From assembly GCA_928212115.1 (NCBI GenBank), contig CAKMRJ010005412.1, forward strand, positions 251,662,700 through 251,726,699: a stretch of DNA of 64,000 nucleotides, given 5' to 3'. The position numbers were made by a program, and so were the translations under genes. Every line of letters starts with the position of its first letter. The first letter of the stretch is position 1. This DNA is from Lactuca virosa (lineage: Eukaryota > Streptophyta > Magnoliopsida > Asterales > Asteraceae). Under the pieces are notes generated by a model. That model was not told the DNA's origin, did no database searches, and was given only the letters and a program-made list of their open reading frames with translations. Positions 48,639 to 59,108 of this stretch are shown in pieces.

Positions 48639-50801
48639 TTAGACTTCGTCCTCGAAGTCTGCTTTTGAACCTGGAAAAAGCTCGGGGTATTGCTCCCTAA
48701 TCTCTTCCTCCAGCTCCCAAGTCCATTCTAATCCCTTGCGGTGCTGCCATTGCACCTGCACCAACTCCACCCTCTTGTTCCTCAGGTCCTTCGACTTCCT
48801 ACCGAGGATCGCCACTGGCCGCTCGATGTAATTCAGGCTGTCGTCCACCTGAATGTCCTCCAAGGGTACCACCGTTGAGTCGTCCACCAGGCACTTTCGT
48901 AACTGGGAGACGTGAAACGTGCTGTGGATCTGACTGAGTTCCGCTGGCAGATCCAACCTATACGCCACCTTGCCCACCCGGGCTATAACCCTGAAGGGTC
49001 CAATATACCTGGGGCCCAGCTTTCCCCGCTTCCTGAATCGAATGACGCCCTTCCAAGGAGACACCTTCAGGAGCACCATATCCCCGACCTGGAACTCCAG
49101 GTTCGATCGACGCTTGTCGACATAACTTTTCTGCCGACTCTGAGCGGTTTGAAGCCTGCTCCGAACTTGTTGGATCCTCTCCGTAGTCTTGAGCACCACT
49201 TCAGTGCTCCCCATGACCCGCTGCCCCACCTCACCCCAACATATCGAGGTCCTGCACTTCCTCCCGTATAGCATCTCAAAGGGAGGACGATCGATGCTCG
49301 CGTGGTAGCTATTGTTGTAAGAGAACTCGGCTAATGGAAGATAGGTATCCCAGCTACCATCGAAGTCTAGAACGCATGCCCGCAGCATATCCTCCAAAGT
49401 TTGGATGGTCCGCTCATTCTGACCGTCCGTCGGCGGGTGGAATGATGTGCTGAAGTGCAGACGAGTACCTAACTCGTCGTGAAACTTCTTCCAGAACCTG
49501 GAAGTGAACCGCACGTCTCGGTCTGAAATCACCAAAACTGGCACTCCGTGCCGAGCTACTACCTCTCGGATATAGATGTCGGCAAACTTCTCGGCCGAAA
49601 TGCTCTCCCGGATCGGTATGAAATGGGCACTCTTGGTCAATCGATCCACGATGACCCATATGGAATCCACTCCCCGCGCGGTCCTGGGAAGTTTGGTGAT
49701 GAAGTCCATGGTAATATCTTCCCATTTCCACATGGTAATATCCAACGGCTGCATCTTGCCGTGTGGCCTCTGGTGCTTGGCCTTGACCTTCCTACAGGTC
49801 AAGCACCGCTCCACATACCATGCTACGCCCCGCTTCGTGCAGGGCCACCAATAGTCAAGACGAAGATCCCTATACATCTTCGTCGCCCCGGGATGAATAG
49901 AAAACCTGGATTTGTGCGCCTCCTCCATCAATATCTGACGCACGCCTCCATGATAGGGGACCCACACCCTACGGTGAAGGGTCAATAACCCTCGGCTATC
50001 ATAGTCGAAGGAGGAAACCTGACCCACAATATGCTCGCTCTTCTGGTGTTCCTCCTTCATCGCCTCCTGTTGGGCCTCTCGGATCCGTTCCAATAGTGGA
50101 GTCACTACTGTCATCCGCATGCAAATGTCTCTGATCGGCGCTGCCTTACGGCTAAGCGCATCGGCCACCACATTGGCCTTCCCCGGGTGGTAAAGGATCT
50201 CACAATCATAATCCTTCACCACATCTAACCACCGACGCTGTCTCATGTTCAGATTCGGCTGATCCATAAGGTATCTCAGACTCTTATGGTCCGTGTAAAT
50301 TGTACATCGAACCCCATAGAGATAGTGTCGCCAAATCTTGAGGGCGAAGACGACCGCCCCCAACTCCAAATCGTGCGTCGGGTAGTTCGCCTCGTGGGGC
50401 TTCAACTGCTTCGAAGCGTAGGCAATGATATGCCCTTTCTGCATCAGTACTACGCCCAAGCCCGAAATAGACGCGTCGCAGTATACTACAAAATCCTCCA
50501 CGCCCTCTATCAGGGCTAAGATTGGTGCCTCGCACAATCTCTGTCTCAGTGTCTCGAACGCTGCATGCTGCTCAGGCCCCCAGCGAAAGACTACGACCTT
50601 CTTCGTTAGTCGAGTCAAGGGTACGACTATCTTGGAGAAATCCTGGATGAATCTCCGATAATAGCTGGCTAATCCCAGGAAACTCCGAATCTCTGATGGA
50701 GACTTCGGAACCTCCCATCTCATCACGGCCTCCACCTTGGCCGGGTCGACCAGATTCCCGTTCTGGTTGACAAGGTGCCCAAGACACTGCACCTCGCGCA
50801 A
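48639..50801 (-). CDS. pol of element C: RNase H, integrase, chromodomain (open 720-residue frame)
   Basis: It opens in the RT thumb ('SFLGLASYYRRFI'). RNase H has 'VYCDASISGLG', 'THDLELGAVVF' and 'YTDHKSL', all catalytic residues in place. Integrase has its H2C2 zinc region ('HPGATKMYRDL', 'ERCLTCRKVKA'), then D, D and E in 'MDFITKLP', 'ISDRDVRF' and 'GQNERTIQ'. The C-terminus has 'VGDMVLLKVSPWKGV' and a chromodomain ('VQVQWQHRKGLEWTWE'). In the living element this was part of one Gag-Pol polyprotein; the true start is upstream, and the stop at about 50829 separates it from RT. The terminal Glu-Val and stop sit right next to the polypurine tract. Confidence 0.85.
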   Translation of the reverse strand: MREVQCLGHLVNQNGNLVDPAKVEAVMRWEVPKSPSEIRSFLGLASYYRRFIQDFSKIVVPLTRLTKKVVVFRWGPEQHAAFETLRQRLCEAPILALIEGVEDFVVYCDASISGLGVVLMQKGHIIAYASKQLKPHEANYPTHDLELGAVVFALKIWRHYLYGVRCTIYTDHKSLRYLMDQPNLNMRQRRWLDVVKDYDCEILYHPGKANVVADALSRKAAPIRDICMRMTVVTPLLERIREAQQEAMKEEHQKSEHIVGQVSSFDYDSRGLLTLHRRVWVPYHGGVRQILMEEAHKSRFSIHPGATKMYRDLRLDYWWPCTKRGVAWYVERCLTCRKVKAKHQRPHGKMQPLDITMWKWEDITMDFITKLPRTARGVDSIWVIVDRLTKSAHFIPIRESISAEKFADIYIREVVARHGVPVLVISDRDVRFTSRFWKKFHDELGTRLHFSTSFHPPTDGQNERTIQTLEDMLRACVLDFDGSWDTYLPLAEFSYNNSYHASIDRPPFEMLYGRKCRTSICWGEVGQRVMGSTEVVLKTTERIQQVRSRLQTAQSRQKSYVDKRRSNLEFQVGDMVLLKVSPWKGVIRFRKRGKLGPRYIGPFRVIARVGKVAYRLDLPAELSQIHSTFHVSQLRKCLVDDSTVVPLEDIQVDDSLNYIERPVAILGRKSKDLRNKRVELVQVQWQHRKGLEWTWELEEEIREQYPELFPGSKADFEDEV

Positions 50802-51972
50802 CCAGAACTCACACTTGGAGAACTTGGCCTACAAGCTCTCCCTCCTCAGAGTATTCAAAACCTCTCGCAGATGCTCCTCATGCTGCTCCTGTGTCTTGGA
50901 ATAAACCAAGATGTCATCAATGAAAACTATCACAGACCGATCTAACATTGGCCTGCACACGCGGTTCATGAGATCCATGAGCGCGGCAGGAGCATTGGTG
51001 AGCCTGAAAGACATCACCACGAACTCATAGTGACCATAACGTGTCCGGAAAGCAGTCTTCTGCACATCCTCCTCTCTGACCCTCATCTGATGGTAACCTG
51101 AACGCAGATCAATCTTGGAGAACTAAGATGCTCCCTGTAGATGGTCAAAGAGGTCATCAATCCTCGGGAGTGGGTAACGGTTCTTCACCGTTACCTTGTT
51201 CAGCTCCCGGTAATCTATGCACATGCGATGCGACCCGTCCTTCTTCTTGACAAACAGGATCGGGGGCTCCCCAAGGCGAGTTACTCGGCCTGATGAATCC
51301 CTTGTCTAGAAGCTCCTGCAGCTGCGTAGACACCTCTTGCATCTCGGGAGGAGCCAACCGATATGGTGCCTTGGCTATTGGAGCCGCACCAGGGACTAGG
51401 TCGATCCAGAACTCCACCTGTAGCTCCGGACGTATCCCATGAAGCTCCTCTGGGAATACATCCGTGTAATCTCGCACCACTGGAACATCGCTCACCATCG
51501 TCTTACCCGCCTCCCGGGTATCCATAACGTAGGCGACGTACCCAACGCAGCCCTGCTGAAGATAGCGTCTAGCCCTCGCTGCTGAACATAGTGCTGGTCC
51601 GCGCTGTGGCCCCTCGCCCTGAATCACCAGCTCTCCCCCACTCGGGGTCCTGATCCGAACCAACTGCTGCGCGCAATCGATCACTGCTCCGTTGGGACTC
51701 AACCAATCCATGCCTATAATCACCTTGTTCCCACGCAGCGGAATGGGAACCAAGTTTACCAGATAGCGCTCCTCAAAATAGCCTCAGCACACAATCTCTG
51801 AAAACCGCTGATGCTCGCACTGATCGATAATCTGCAATCTCGACCTCTAGAGGGCAATCCAACATGCCCGAAGACTCAGAGAACCTCTTGCTAAGCGCAA
51901 GAGAGACAAATGATCGGGTAGCACCCGAATCGAACAATACCTGAACTGGGATATCGTTCACATGGAATGATC
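50802..51972 (-). pseudogene. pol of element C: protease and reverse transcriptase, broken
   Basis: Protease comes right after the 3' splice site (51972) with 'VNDIPVQVLFDSGATRSFV'; the active site DSG is intact. A one-base shift in a T run near 51780 breaks it. The next frame (51753-51157) carries 'VIIGMDWLSPNGA' and the RT start, ending in a second shift near 51268 inside 'SPWGAP'. A TAG near 51124 lies in 'LQGAS', and another at 50829 ends 'TLRRESL'. Between these, 51086-50829 keeps 'GHYEFVVMSF' and 'IVFIDDILVYS' with both catalytic Asp. Four lesions, so no product. Confidence 0.85.
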
Positions 51973-52045
51973 CTAAACATCATACAACATAACATATCAA
52001 CATTGTAAATAGCATATAATAGAAGCTAGGGAGAAGAAATCATAC
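51973..52045 (-). other. Probable 73-bp spliceosomal intron at the gag/protease boundary of element C
   Basis: On the minus strand it starts GTATGATTTC and ends GATGTTTAG. It is T-rich (pyrimidine runs, 'cttctattatatgctattt') while both flanks are GC-rich coding DNA. The in-frame stop TAG lies seven codons into the unspliced reading. Removing it restores one phase-1 frame from the last gag residues ('VVTG') into protease. The intron-less relative at 1781 reads straight through the same point ('VVTGTFLLNN'), which marks this as an insertion of intron sequence. Evidence is sequence only. Confidence 0.75.
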
Positions 52046-53261
52046 CCGTCACCACATCGGGTGCGGCGTGTGCCTCCTCGGTAGTCAGCTGGAAGGCTCG
52101 GCTCCTCACCACTGAAGCCTCTGTCTTGCCCTGCCGGCCATCAGTAATCCGCAGGGTCGCTGGAGCTGGCGCCTTCACAAGCGTTGCTGCTGTCAACTGA
52201 GGGCAATTGGCCTTTTTATGGCCTCGCTGGTTGCAGTGGAAACACAACAACTCTGATGTCTGGAAAGTGGGTGCATGGGCGGTACAATCTCTGCTGAAGT
52301 GCCCCGTCTTGCCGCACTTGTAGCAGCCCAACGATCCCAACCTACAAGCCCCTTCATGTGGCCTGCCGCATTTCCTGCAGCGGCCCTGCCCCGACTGGCC
52401 TTTCGGCCTAATGTCCGATCCCTTGGGCTTCTTCCCCAAAGCCCCAGTCATCTGTCCCTCCTCTGCCTTCCACTTACGGATATGCTCCAAATCAATCTCT
52501 CTCTCCCTCGCCCTGGCAATCATGGAATCCAGGGTAGGACAAGCTGAAAAACTGACATGCTCTCGAATATCGGCTTGCAGCATGTCGTGATAGCGGGTCC
52601 TCCTCATATCCTCATCTCCCGCATACTGGGGCACCAATAAAGCCCTCTCCCGGAACTTGGAGGTAATCTCCGCCACTGTCTCGGTCGTCTGCCTCATATC
52701 CAGGAACTCCCGGGCCAATTGCTGGAGCTCCACAGCGGGTGTGAACTCAGCCCTGAACCGGGTCACGAAATCCGGCCATGTCATAGCCTCAATAGCCAAG
52801 GCTCCCAGAGAGTCACCAACCGACTCCCACCAATCCGTGGCCCTGTCCCTCAAGCAACCCGCCGCATATCGAACCCTCGACCCCTCGGGGCAGAAGCTAG
52901 TCAACTGTGCAGACTCAATGTCTGCAATCCATCGCCTGGCAGCAATGGGGTCCTTCGCCCCATGGAAATCCGACGCACCACTGCCCCTGAAGTCCTTAAA
53001 GGACAGTGTGCATGATCCTGACTGACTGGTCGCCATGTCACTCCTGAACGCCCTGAGACGATCCTCCATCAACTCTACTATCCCTTCCTTGATCGACCCA
53101 AAGATAACCGGGGTCCCATCAAGGATGCCTCTAGTGATCTCTGACGCGATGAACTCACGTAGCCTCTCATCCACTGGCTCGGAACCTGAACCCGAACCCG
53201 ATCCCTCTCCTGAACTGCCAACTGCTTGGCCTAGAGCGTAGTACCACCATTCTGAAAACAC
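52026..53261 (-). CDS. gag of element C (411 residues if unspliced)
   Basis: Structural protein that packages element RNA. The Ser/Gly-rich N-terminus is followed by a capsid domain at about 105-240 ('ARRWI', 'ATDWWESVGD', 'FLDMRQ') and three zinc knuckles: 295-306 (CX2CX3HX3C, atypical), 313-326 and 340-353 (standard CX2CX4HX4C). The last six residues before the stop are read from the intron. The 5' boundary is uncertain: the frame extends to 53261 but there the text is 'gtgttttcag', which looks like a 3' splice site, so the first exon may begin further upstream. No frame lesion is seen in gag. Confidence 0.8.
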   Translation of the reverse strand: MFSEWWYYALGQAVGSSGEGSGSGSGSEPVDERLREFIASEITRGILDGTPVIFGSIKEGIVELMEDRLRAFRSDMATSQSGSCTLSFKDFRGSGASDFHGAKDPIAARRWIADIESAQLTSFCPEGSRVRYAAGCLRDRATDWWESVGDSLGALAIEAMTWPDFVTRFRAEFTPAVELQQLAREFLDMRQTTETVAEITSKFRERALLVPQYAGDEDMRRTRYHDMLQADIREHVSFSACPTLDSMIARAREREIDLEHIRKWKAEEGQMTGALGKKPKGSDIRPKGQSGQGRCRKCGRPHEGACRLGSLGCYKCGKTGHFSRDCTAHAPTFQTSELLCFHCNQRGHKKANCPQLTAATLVKAPAPATLRITDGRQGKTEASVVRSRAFQLTTEEAHAAPDVVTGMISSP

Positions 53262-54126
53262 ACAATGACAACCGTCAGAAATACTGCTATAACCAGAGGG
53301 ATCACATCTACCACAAGTTTCCTGGTCTTGTCTCAGCCTTCCTCGATTCGAGTACGGATCCTCTGCTTTCGGTAGTACGGGCCCATACTACCTTCCACAT
53401 CTATCCGTACTTTCCTCAAGAACTGCCTTGACTCCACCAAGTCCCTTATACTACTATTGATCTCTGCTACTCTCTTCCTAGGCTTGCCCTAGGGTAATCA
53501 CCAACCCAAACTCAGTCCTCAGCTACTGAAGGTATCCTTATAATGCCAATTAGCCACTACCTGAATACCATCACATGTGACGAGGCTCAGATAATCCTTC
53601 AAGTAAAGAACTCGTCCTTACAACGGTTAGACTCAAACAAGAGTTGCGCAATAGGGCCAAATCTAGCACTCTGAGATTATTCAACCCTGATCACGTGTGA
53701 CTTAACGTATTCACCTAATGGCTAACTCCCATCACTCAGAGTCCCACAAAGCACAAAGCAAGTAGCATTCAGACGAAAGGGAAACCTAACCACATGATCC
53801 AATCATATTGCTCTATCCTCTACTCAAGAATCTATACTAGCATGCAATTCATAAGGCTCATACACATATAACAGGCACATAAGGCATCCTCCTAGATCCT
53901 TAACCCTAATCTAGCATGCAGTTCTAATAAGCATATCGTAGTATCACTTGTATGGGTATTTTTGGGGTACTTACTTGAGCTCGGCCGGTCGCGCACATCA
54001 CACACCTTGTTCTTTCTCAAAACTCTTTAACTTAGATTTTAAAAACTATTTTCTTTGTAAAAATCTTTTAATCCCTCGGTTTGAGTCCAGACACTCCCGA
54101 GGGTGTGTCCGAATCCCTCAAACTAG
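53262..54126 (-). other. Leader of element C
   Basis: About 860 bp between primer site and gag, without coding sequence. It is related to the leader of element A ('gtactaccttccacat', 'ggtagtacgggccc' at about 53375-53400 matches 25180-25200 in reverse). Confidence 0.6.
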
Positions 54127-54139
54127 GGCTCTGATACCA
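54127..54139 (-). promoter_or_regulatory. Primer binding site of element C (initiator tRNA-Met)
   Basis: Minus-strand TGGTATCAGAGCC lies three bases inside the 5' LTR, the same layout as element A. Confidence 0.9.
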
Positions 54140-54142
54140 ACT

Positions 54143-56429
54143 TGTAACATCCCAAATTTCGAGTCCAAAAATTTCATTTTTAATTAATTGATTTATAAAA
54201 CTTCCATAAGAAAACATAGTAAAGACATATCATTTCATAAGACTAATATCCCATGTCTGAAAACCAAACCATAAACATAACAATGTCAGAGTACAATCCC
54301 AAGAATCTCGTAATGCGGGAATCCAACGTGTGTGTGTATGATGTGCAGCTACCGCGCCGCTCCTTCCCCTTCGCGGAAGAGGTACCTGAAACAAAAGTAA
54401 AAACTGTAAGCACGAAGCTTAGTGAGTTCCCCCATCATACCACATACCATACAATCACATAGCATACATACTGCCGGCAATTCTGAGGTGCCCGACCTAC
54501 CCTGGTACGACCATTCTGGGGTGCCGACCTACCCGGTACGGCCATTATGGGGTGCCGACCTACCCGATACGGCCATTCTGGGGTGCCGACCTACCCATGT
54601 CAAGCCATTCTGGGGTGCTGACCTACCCGTGTCGAGCCATTCTGGGGTGCTGACCTACCCTTCGGTCCTCACAACCGAACCTCGGGGACTATTTCACCCC
54701 CTACTATTACTATCACATATATCATAACATAAACATAATATCAGACATATCTGGGGTGTCCGAACTACCCTTCGGTCCTAACAACCGAACTCGGGGACTA
54801 TTCCCTTCCTACTACCGCTATCACATATATCATGTCATACCAGCATATAAACATATCATCACATACTGTCAGACATATCTGCGGTGCCTGACCTACCCTT
54901 CGGTCCTAACAACCGAACTCTACTACTATCACATATAACATTTCATGCTAGCACATAAACATATCAGGTAGTAGCAAACCTAGATGAATATCACATAGAC
55001 AATCATCTAACATACAACTCCTACTAGTGGGTCGGCATTGTGGCCGTAGACCCACCGCTACTGGAAGGTAACTCACCTCGATGTCGTGTAGTGTCTGAAC
55101 TGCCCTAAGCGTGAAGGTCGGCCCTCCTCGTCTCCTCAATCCCTACACGACAACCTTCAAGTCATCAAACCGAACATACAACCCAAGCAGGGTTAATATC
55201 AAAAACCAGGCAAGTCAACATTGGTCAAAGTCAATGCCCAGTTGACCTGACTCGCCGAGTTGGTCTACCAACTCGTCGAGTCCATGCTCCAATAACCCGA
55301 TCCAACCCCGACACCACTCGTCGAGCCTTGCGAGAACTCGTCGAGTTCTCCTTCATTCAAACCATCAGGACCGTCTTCATCCGACTCGCCGAGTTGTATG
55401 AACAACTCGTCGAGTTCACCTTCATCCTATGAACATGTCCAGTCTGTGACTCGCCGAGTTGTATGAACAACTCGTCGAGTTCATCCTCAAGGGTTGGGAT
55501 ATTGCCTTGGACTCGCCGAGTCTGTTCATACACTCGTCGAGTCCCATGATTCCCAGGACCCTTTACGAGTCTGAACATTTACGGGACTTCCTTCCCGAAC
55601 CACTAGTCCAACCACAGAAGGGATTTAGTGGTCACTACACACCGACTCGCCGAGTTCCAAGAACAACTCGTCGAGTCCCTTCTTGACCCTTACTATACAG
55701 TCGATTTAAATGGGTCATAACATGCCAAAACCATAGATCTGGCCTCCTAATGTCCATTTTATACGTAAAGTTCCAAACTTTGTGCACATGCATGGGGTCT
55801 TTGGCTCAAAAATCCATAAAAGGTGCTCTACAATGTGCATGGGGGGCTCTCATGGCCATAGAGTTAGCACCTTTATGCCATGATACCCATCCAATGACTC
55901 AGATCTGAAAGTAGAACCCCATGAATCACCTCACAAATCCGAAAATGGCTTAGAAAGCCCTAAATGTACCCAAAATCTAAGCCCTAAAGATGAACAACCA
56001 AATGGAAGACCAAAACAGGAGGCATTTACCTTGATTGAGCTGAAGATGGAATAAGATCTCTGGATCTACAACCCCCAACTCGAATTCCCAAGCTTCTTCC
56101 TTCCTTCCAAGCTTCACAAACCACCCAAGAGTACCAAAATGGCCTTAGATCACTCAAAGCGGCTAGGGTTTCGATATGAGGTGTTCTGGGAGCATAAGGG
56201 ACAATGGAGGCTGCAATAAGACGTTTAAATAGGGTGCAAACCCTCAAATTTAGGGTTTCACCCAAACAACACCTACTCGCCGAGTCAGTCTTCCGACTCG
56301 TCGAGTAGGTCACTTAAACTGTCCGCGGATCCCGTCTCTACTCAACGAGTTGGGCCACCAACTCGTCGAGTCCCAGAGGAATTACATAAAATTCATAATT
56401 AAAATACATACCAATAATCCGGTGTTACA
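54143..56429 (-). repeat. 5' LTR of element C (right copy)
   Basis: 2287 bp, TGTAACACCGG...GGGATGTTACA on the minus strand. It contains ACTCG-N-CGAGT palindromes at 55249-55670 and 56272-56372, and 36-bp tandem units at 54480-54665, one more than the left copy. It includes the 150-bp segment that the left copy lacks. Confidence 0.92.
55249..55670. repeat. Cluster of ACTCG-N-CGAGT palindromes (5' LTR of C)
   Basis: Repeated ACTCGCCGAGT and ACTCGTCGAGT with unrelated spacers, often paired as 'actcgccgagttgtatgaacaactcgtcgagt' so that neighbouring copies also face each other. Here the middle base is C or T, against G or A in element A read on the other strand, so the motif is the same. Confidence 0.9.
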
Positions 56430-57126
56430 TATCATATGAGTAGTAAAATAACATTTCAAGTACTATTATATACAAAATATTAGTACCTGCAACATTACGT
56501 TTCTGAAAACTCCATTGTTGCATTGTTGCACGAAAATACTCAATCAACATCAATATTGGCATCTTTCTTGCAAATCTTGACATTGAATTTATCGACTCCG
56601 CACTATTTGATGTCATACGAAAATCCTGATTCCCATGAAAAATGTGCTTGGCCCATCTTTCTGGATTGATGTTTTGTAGGTATTCCAATACACGATCATT
56701 TACCTTTTAAATTTTTTTCATCCCATTATCGAATTTTTGAATAGTATAGACTTTGCATGTCTCCCAAAATAATGCGTGTATTGTATCGCTGCTTCCAAAT
56801 TTTGCTGAAATGTTGAAATACAAATGGATACCACATATTCCATGATGGGCGTGAGGAAATATATTTGCAATTGACGTCGCTATGGATGGAGCCCTATCAG
56901 ATATGAATGTAAGGTCTTCCACGTTACCTATACATTCACGTAGTTTTCGAAGGAACCAGGACCATGTCTCCGTACATTCACTTTTGCATATGGCATAAGC
57001 AACATGCATGATTTGGTTTTGACCGTCCATTGTCACTGCGAGCAACATCGTACCCTTAAATTCACTCTTTAGGTGACCACCATCAATTATTAGGGTCGGC
57101 CTACAATATTTGATGAACGCTTGTAC
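56430..57126 (-). pseudogene. MULE transposase: catalytic core exon and start of next intron
   Basis: The exon runs from 57126 to 56487 on the minus strand. It starts 'QAFIKYCRPTLIIDGGHLK', the first catalytic Asp region of MULE transposases, then 'LLAVTMDGQNQI', 'FISDRAPSI' (second Asp) and 'HHGICGIHLYFN', the conserved C/H segment. An in-frame TAA near 56707 splits it; the text continues at 'VLEYLQNINPERWAKHIF', the expected next motif. A 5' splice site GTACTAA follows at 56486 after 'QKRNVA'. 56486-56430 is the 5' part of an intron of about 84 bp that holds element C. Confidence 0.85.
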
Positions 57127-57208
57127 CTACAATTATTTTTGATGGCATTAACAAATACCAATTAGGATTCATATGTTATATTTGTTATAAAAAACTATCA
57201 CTGCTTAC
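57127..57208 (-). other. Intron of the MULE transposase gene (82 bp)
   Basis: Minus strand GTAAGCAGTG...AATTGTAG. It is AT-rich, and joining its flanks keeps the frame between 'ALGCS' and 'VQAFIK'. Without removal the frame ends three residues later in unrelated text. Confidence 0.7.
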
Positions 57209-58672
57209 CGAGCAACCCAGTGCGATATACACGAACTCAAACCGATCATCATCATCTGTTCTTATCTGAGTAACAGTACCTGGATTATGCTTGACCAAGT
57301 TGTGCAGATACGCTGGTAGTTTGGTGAATGAATCCTCTTTGGTACCTCTTAACTTCAACAACGCATATTGTTTTGCCCGCCATGCCAGTTGGTATGAGAT
57401 ATTGATTGGAAATTTCGAATTGATGTCCCTCACAATTTCATTACCCCGATAAAACTCTATTATAATCTCCGGCCAATACGTCAGCGATAAAGTGGCCGAG
57501 TACCTTTTTATTTGATTGTCGATGATTAGACTCCAAGTTTGTTGCACAACATGTGTGTTGGTCAACAACTTTTGTGACTTGGAAAGCAGTAGTCGATTTG
57601 ATTCCCCTTGCCCTAACCATCCAAGAACAATTTTCTACCAAACAAACCACCTCGAACCTTTCTTTGCTCGATTTGGTAGTCTTATACTGCTTACCTTGCT
57701 CCATGCATTGTCTTCCAATTGCAAGCTTGAGCAACTCTTTGTCATCAAAAATGTCTAGAACCTTAATCTCTTGATTTATATCCACCCCATGGAATGTTCA
57801 CATCATCGTTTACAGGGCACGAAGGCAATGGGGGCATACCATGAAACATTGTATCTGAATAAATAAGTTTAGGTTCATCATCAAATTCTTCTCCGTTAGA
57901 ATCACTCTCTAGGCCGGATATATCCAACTTGTAACAATCCGCAAACTCGCCATATCCTTTTAGTTCACCATCATGCAAAAATGGAACTTCTTGTTTTCCA
58001 GATTCATTACCAACCTTATTCACCACGTCTAGTGCTTTTGTTTGGTCAAAGTAATGATTTACACCAACTTCATTAACATATGTACCAACATCATTATCAC
58101 CGATATACTTATAATTCTCCGGTGTAACATACATAATCGGTTCTGGCACTACATTTACATTTTCAGCGACACTATGATATTGACTTTTACTTGGACTTTT
58201 AAAATTACCTATTGGGTTGTTGCACCCTTTTCCACTTGATAAATTAGCTGCAGATGCCTTTCCTCTATCATCCACTTCGTTACGCCAAACGCCTTCTTCA
58301 ACCACCACATAGACAGACACAGATTTATCTCCAACGACATTTATTACCTTGATCAGCTTTCTAATATCACGATCATCAACAATACCACAATAATAGTTGT
58401 TCTGGATGTTGATAAGCCAGACTAACTTTTGATTCTTCGGGAAGACCCATCTTGCACTTCACCAAATGAACAAATTCGGTGAACATGGTGGTTTCGTAAA
58501 ATTCAACACCTAAATAAAACATTCTTGGATTGTATCCCGGTGGCCAAACATATGATAACTGGAAATTAACAAACTCCCATCTTCCATTCGTAATGGGCAA
58601 TACGAAATACTCGTTACAACTCATTATCTTAATTTTGAGAATAAAGAAGCTAGAGAGAAGAAATTTTCCCAA
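57209..58672 (-). pseudogene. MULE transposase: N-terminal part with MuDR DNA-binding region
   Basis: The probable start is ATG near 58624 ('MSCNEYFVLP'); the N-terminal PB1-like region is followed by an acidic linker ('SGLESDSNGEEFDDEP'). The MuDR-type DNA-binding domain (57785-57450) has 'IGRQCMEQGKQYKTTKSSKERFEVVCLVENCSWMVRA' and 'HTCCATN', a C2H-type zinc site. The next segment 'SYQLAWRAKQYAL' is the standard bridge to the catalytic core. Three single-base frame breaks are visible, near 58400, 57790 (a G run) and 57450 (a T run). The gene is dead but recent enough to read end to end. Confidence 0.8.
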
Positions 58673-58727
58673 ATATGAAATAATTCCAAAAATATGAAAT
58701 ACTTAATATATATAGGGTGGGTTCAAA

Positions 58728-58823
58728 ATAGTAGTCAACTCTAACAAAAAAGTAGTCAAGTTTAATAAACAAGTAGTCAAGTTTAGCAAAAAAGTAGTCA
58801 AATTTACTCAAAAAGTAGTCAAA
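58728..58823. repeat. Five direct repeats of 'aaagtagtcaa.ttta'
   Basis: The word 'agtagtcaa' with a following 'gtttA'/'atttA' occurs five times at about 20-bp spacing between 58728 and 58823. The copies differ at a few bases. Confidence 0.8.
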
Positions 58824-59108
58824 TTTACAAAAATAAATTGACAATTTCTTTTTTATTATTTGTTAAAAAACTATTTTATATTTTACAATTCTCAAAAAAA
58901 TTTTAACAAAATAATTGTCAAAATAATTCTACATTTTATAAACACTCTTTATAATGAAAATAATTCTCAAAAAAATATTCTCTATTAAAAAAAATTAATT
59001 AAAACCATAGTTTTTTTGACAAAACCATAGATTATACTCCAAACCCGTAGATTAAAAAAAATAAAATAAAATAAAATAAAAATTTTAAAAAAAAAAAACG
59101 TAGATTTT

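Larger units (their letters stand above)
46514..56429 (-). mobile_element. Element C: near-complete gypsy chromovirus in a MULE intron, minus strand
   Basis: TGTAACATCCC...CGGTGTTACA with perfect 5-bp flanks, tatca at 46509-46513 and 56430-56434. LTRs lie at 46514-48621 and 54143-56429, with a primer site at 54127-54139 and a polypurine tract at 48622-48636. Gag, a 73-bp intron, protease, RT, RNase H, integrase and chromodomain follow in order on the minus strand. Two frame shifts and two stops in protease-RT disable it. LTR base differences look like 2-3% by eye, plus one large rearrangement. Confidence 0.92.

Noticed and set aside
48912..49271. Plus-strand frames over 48.6-53.2 kb
   Set aside because: Shadows of the GC-rich minus-strand gag-pol of element C.
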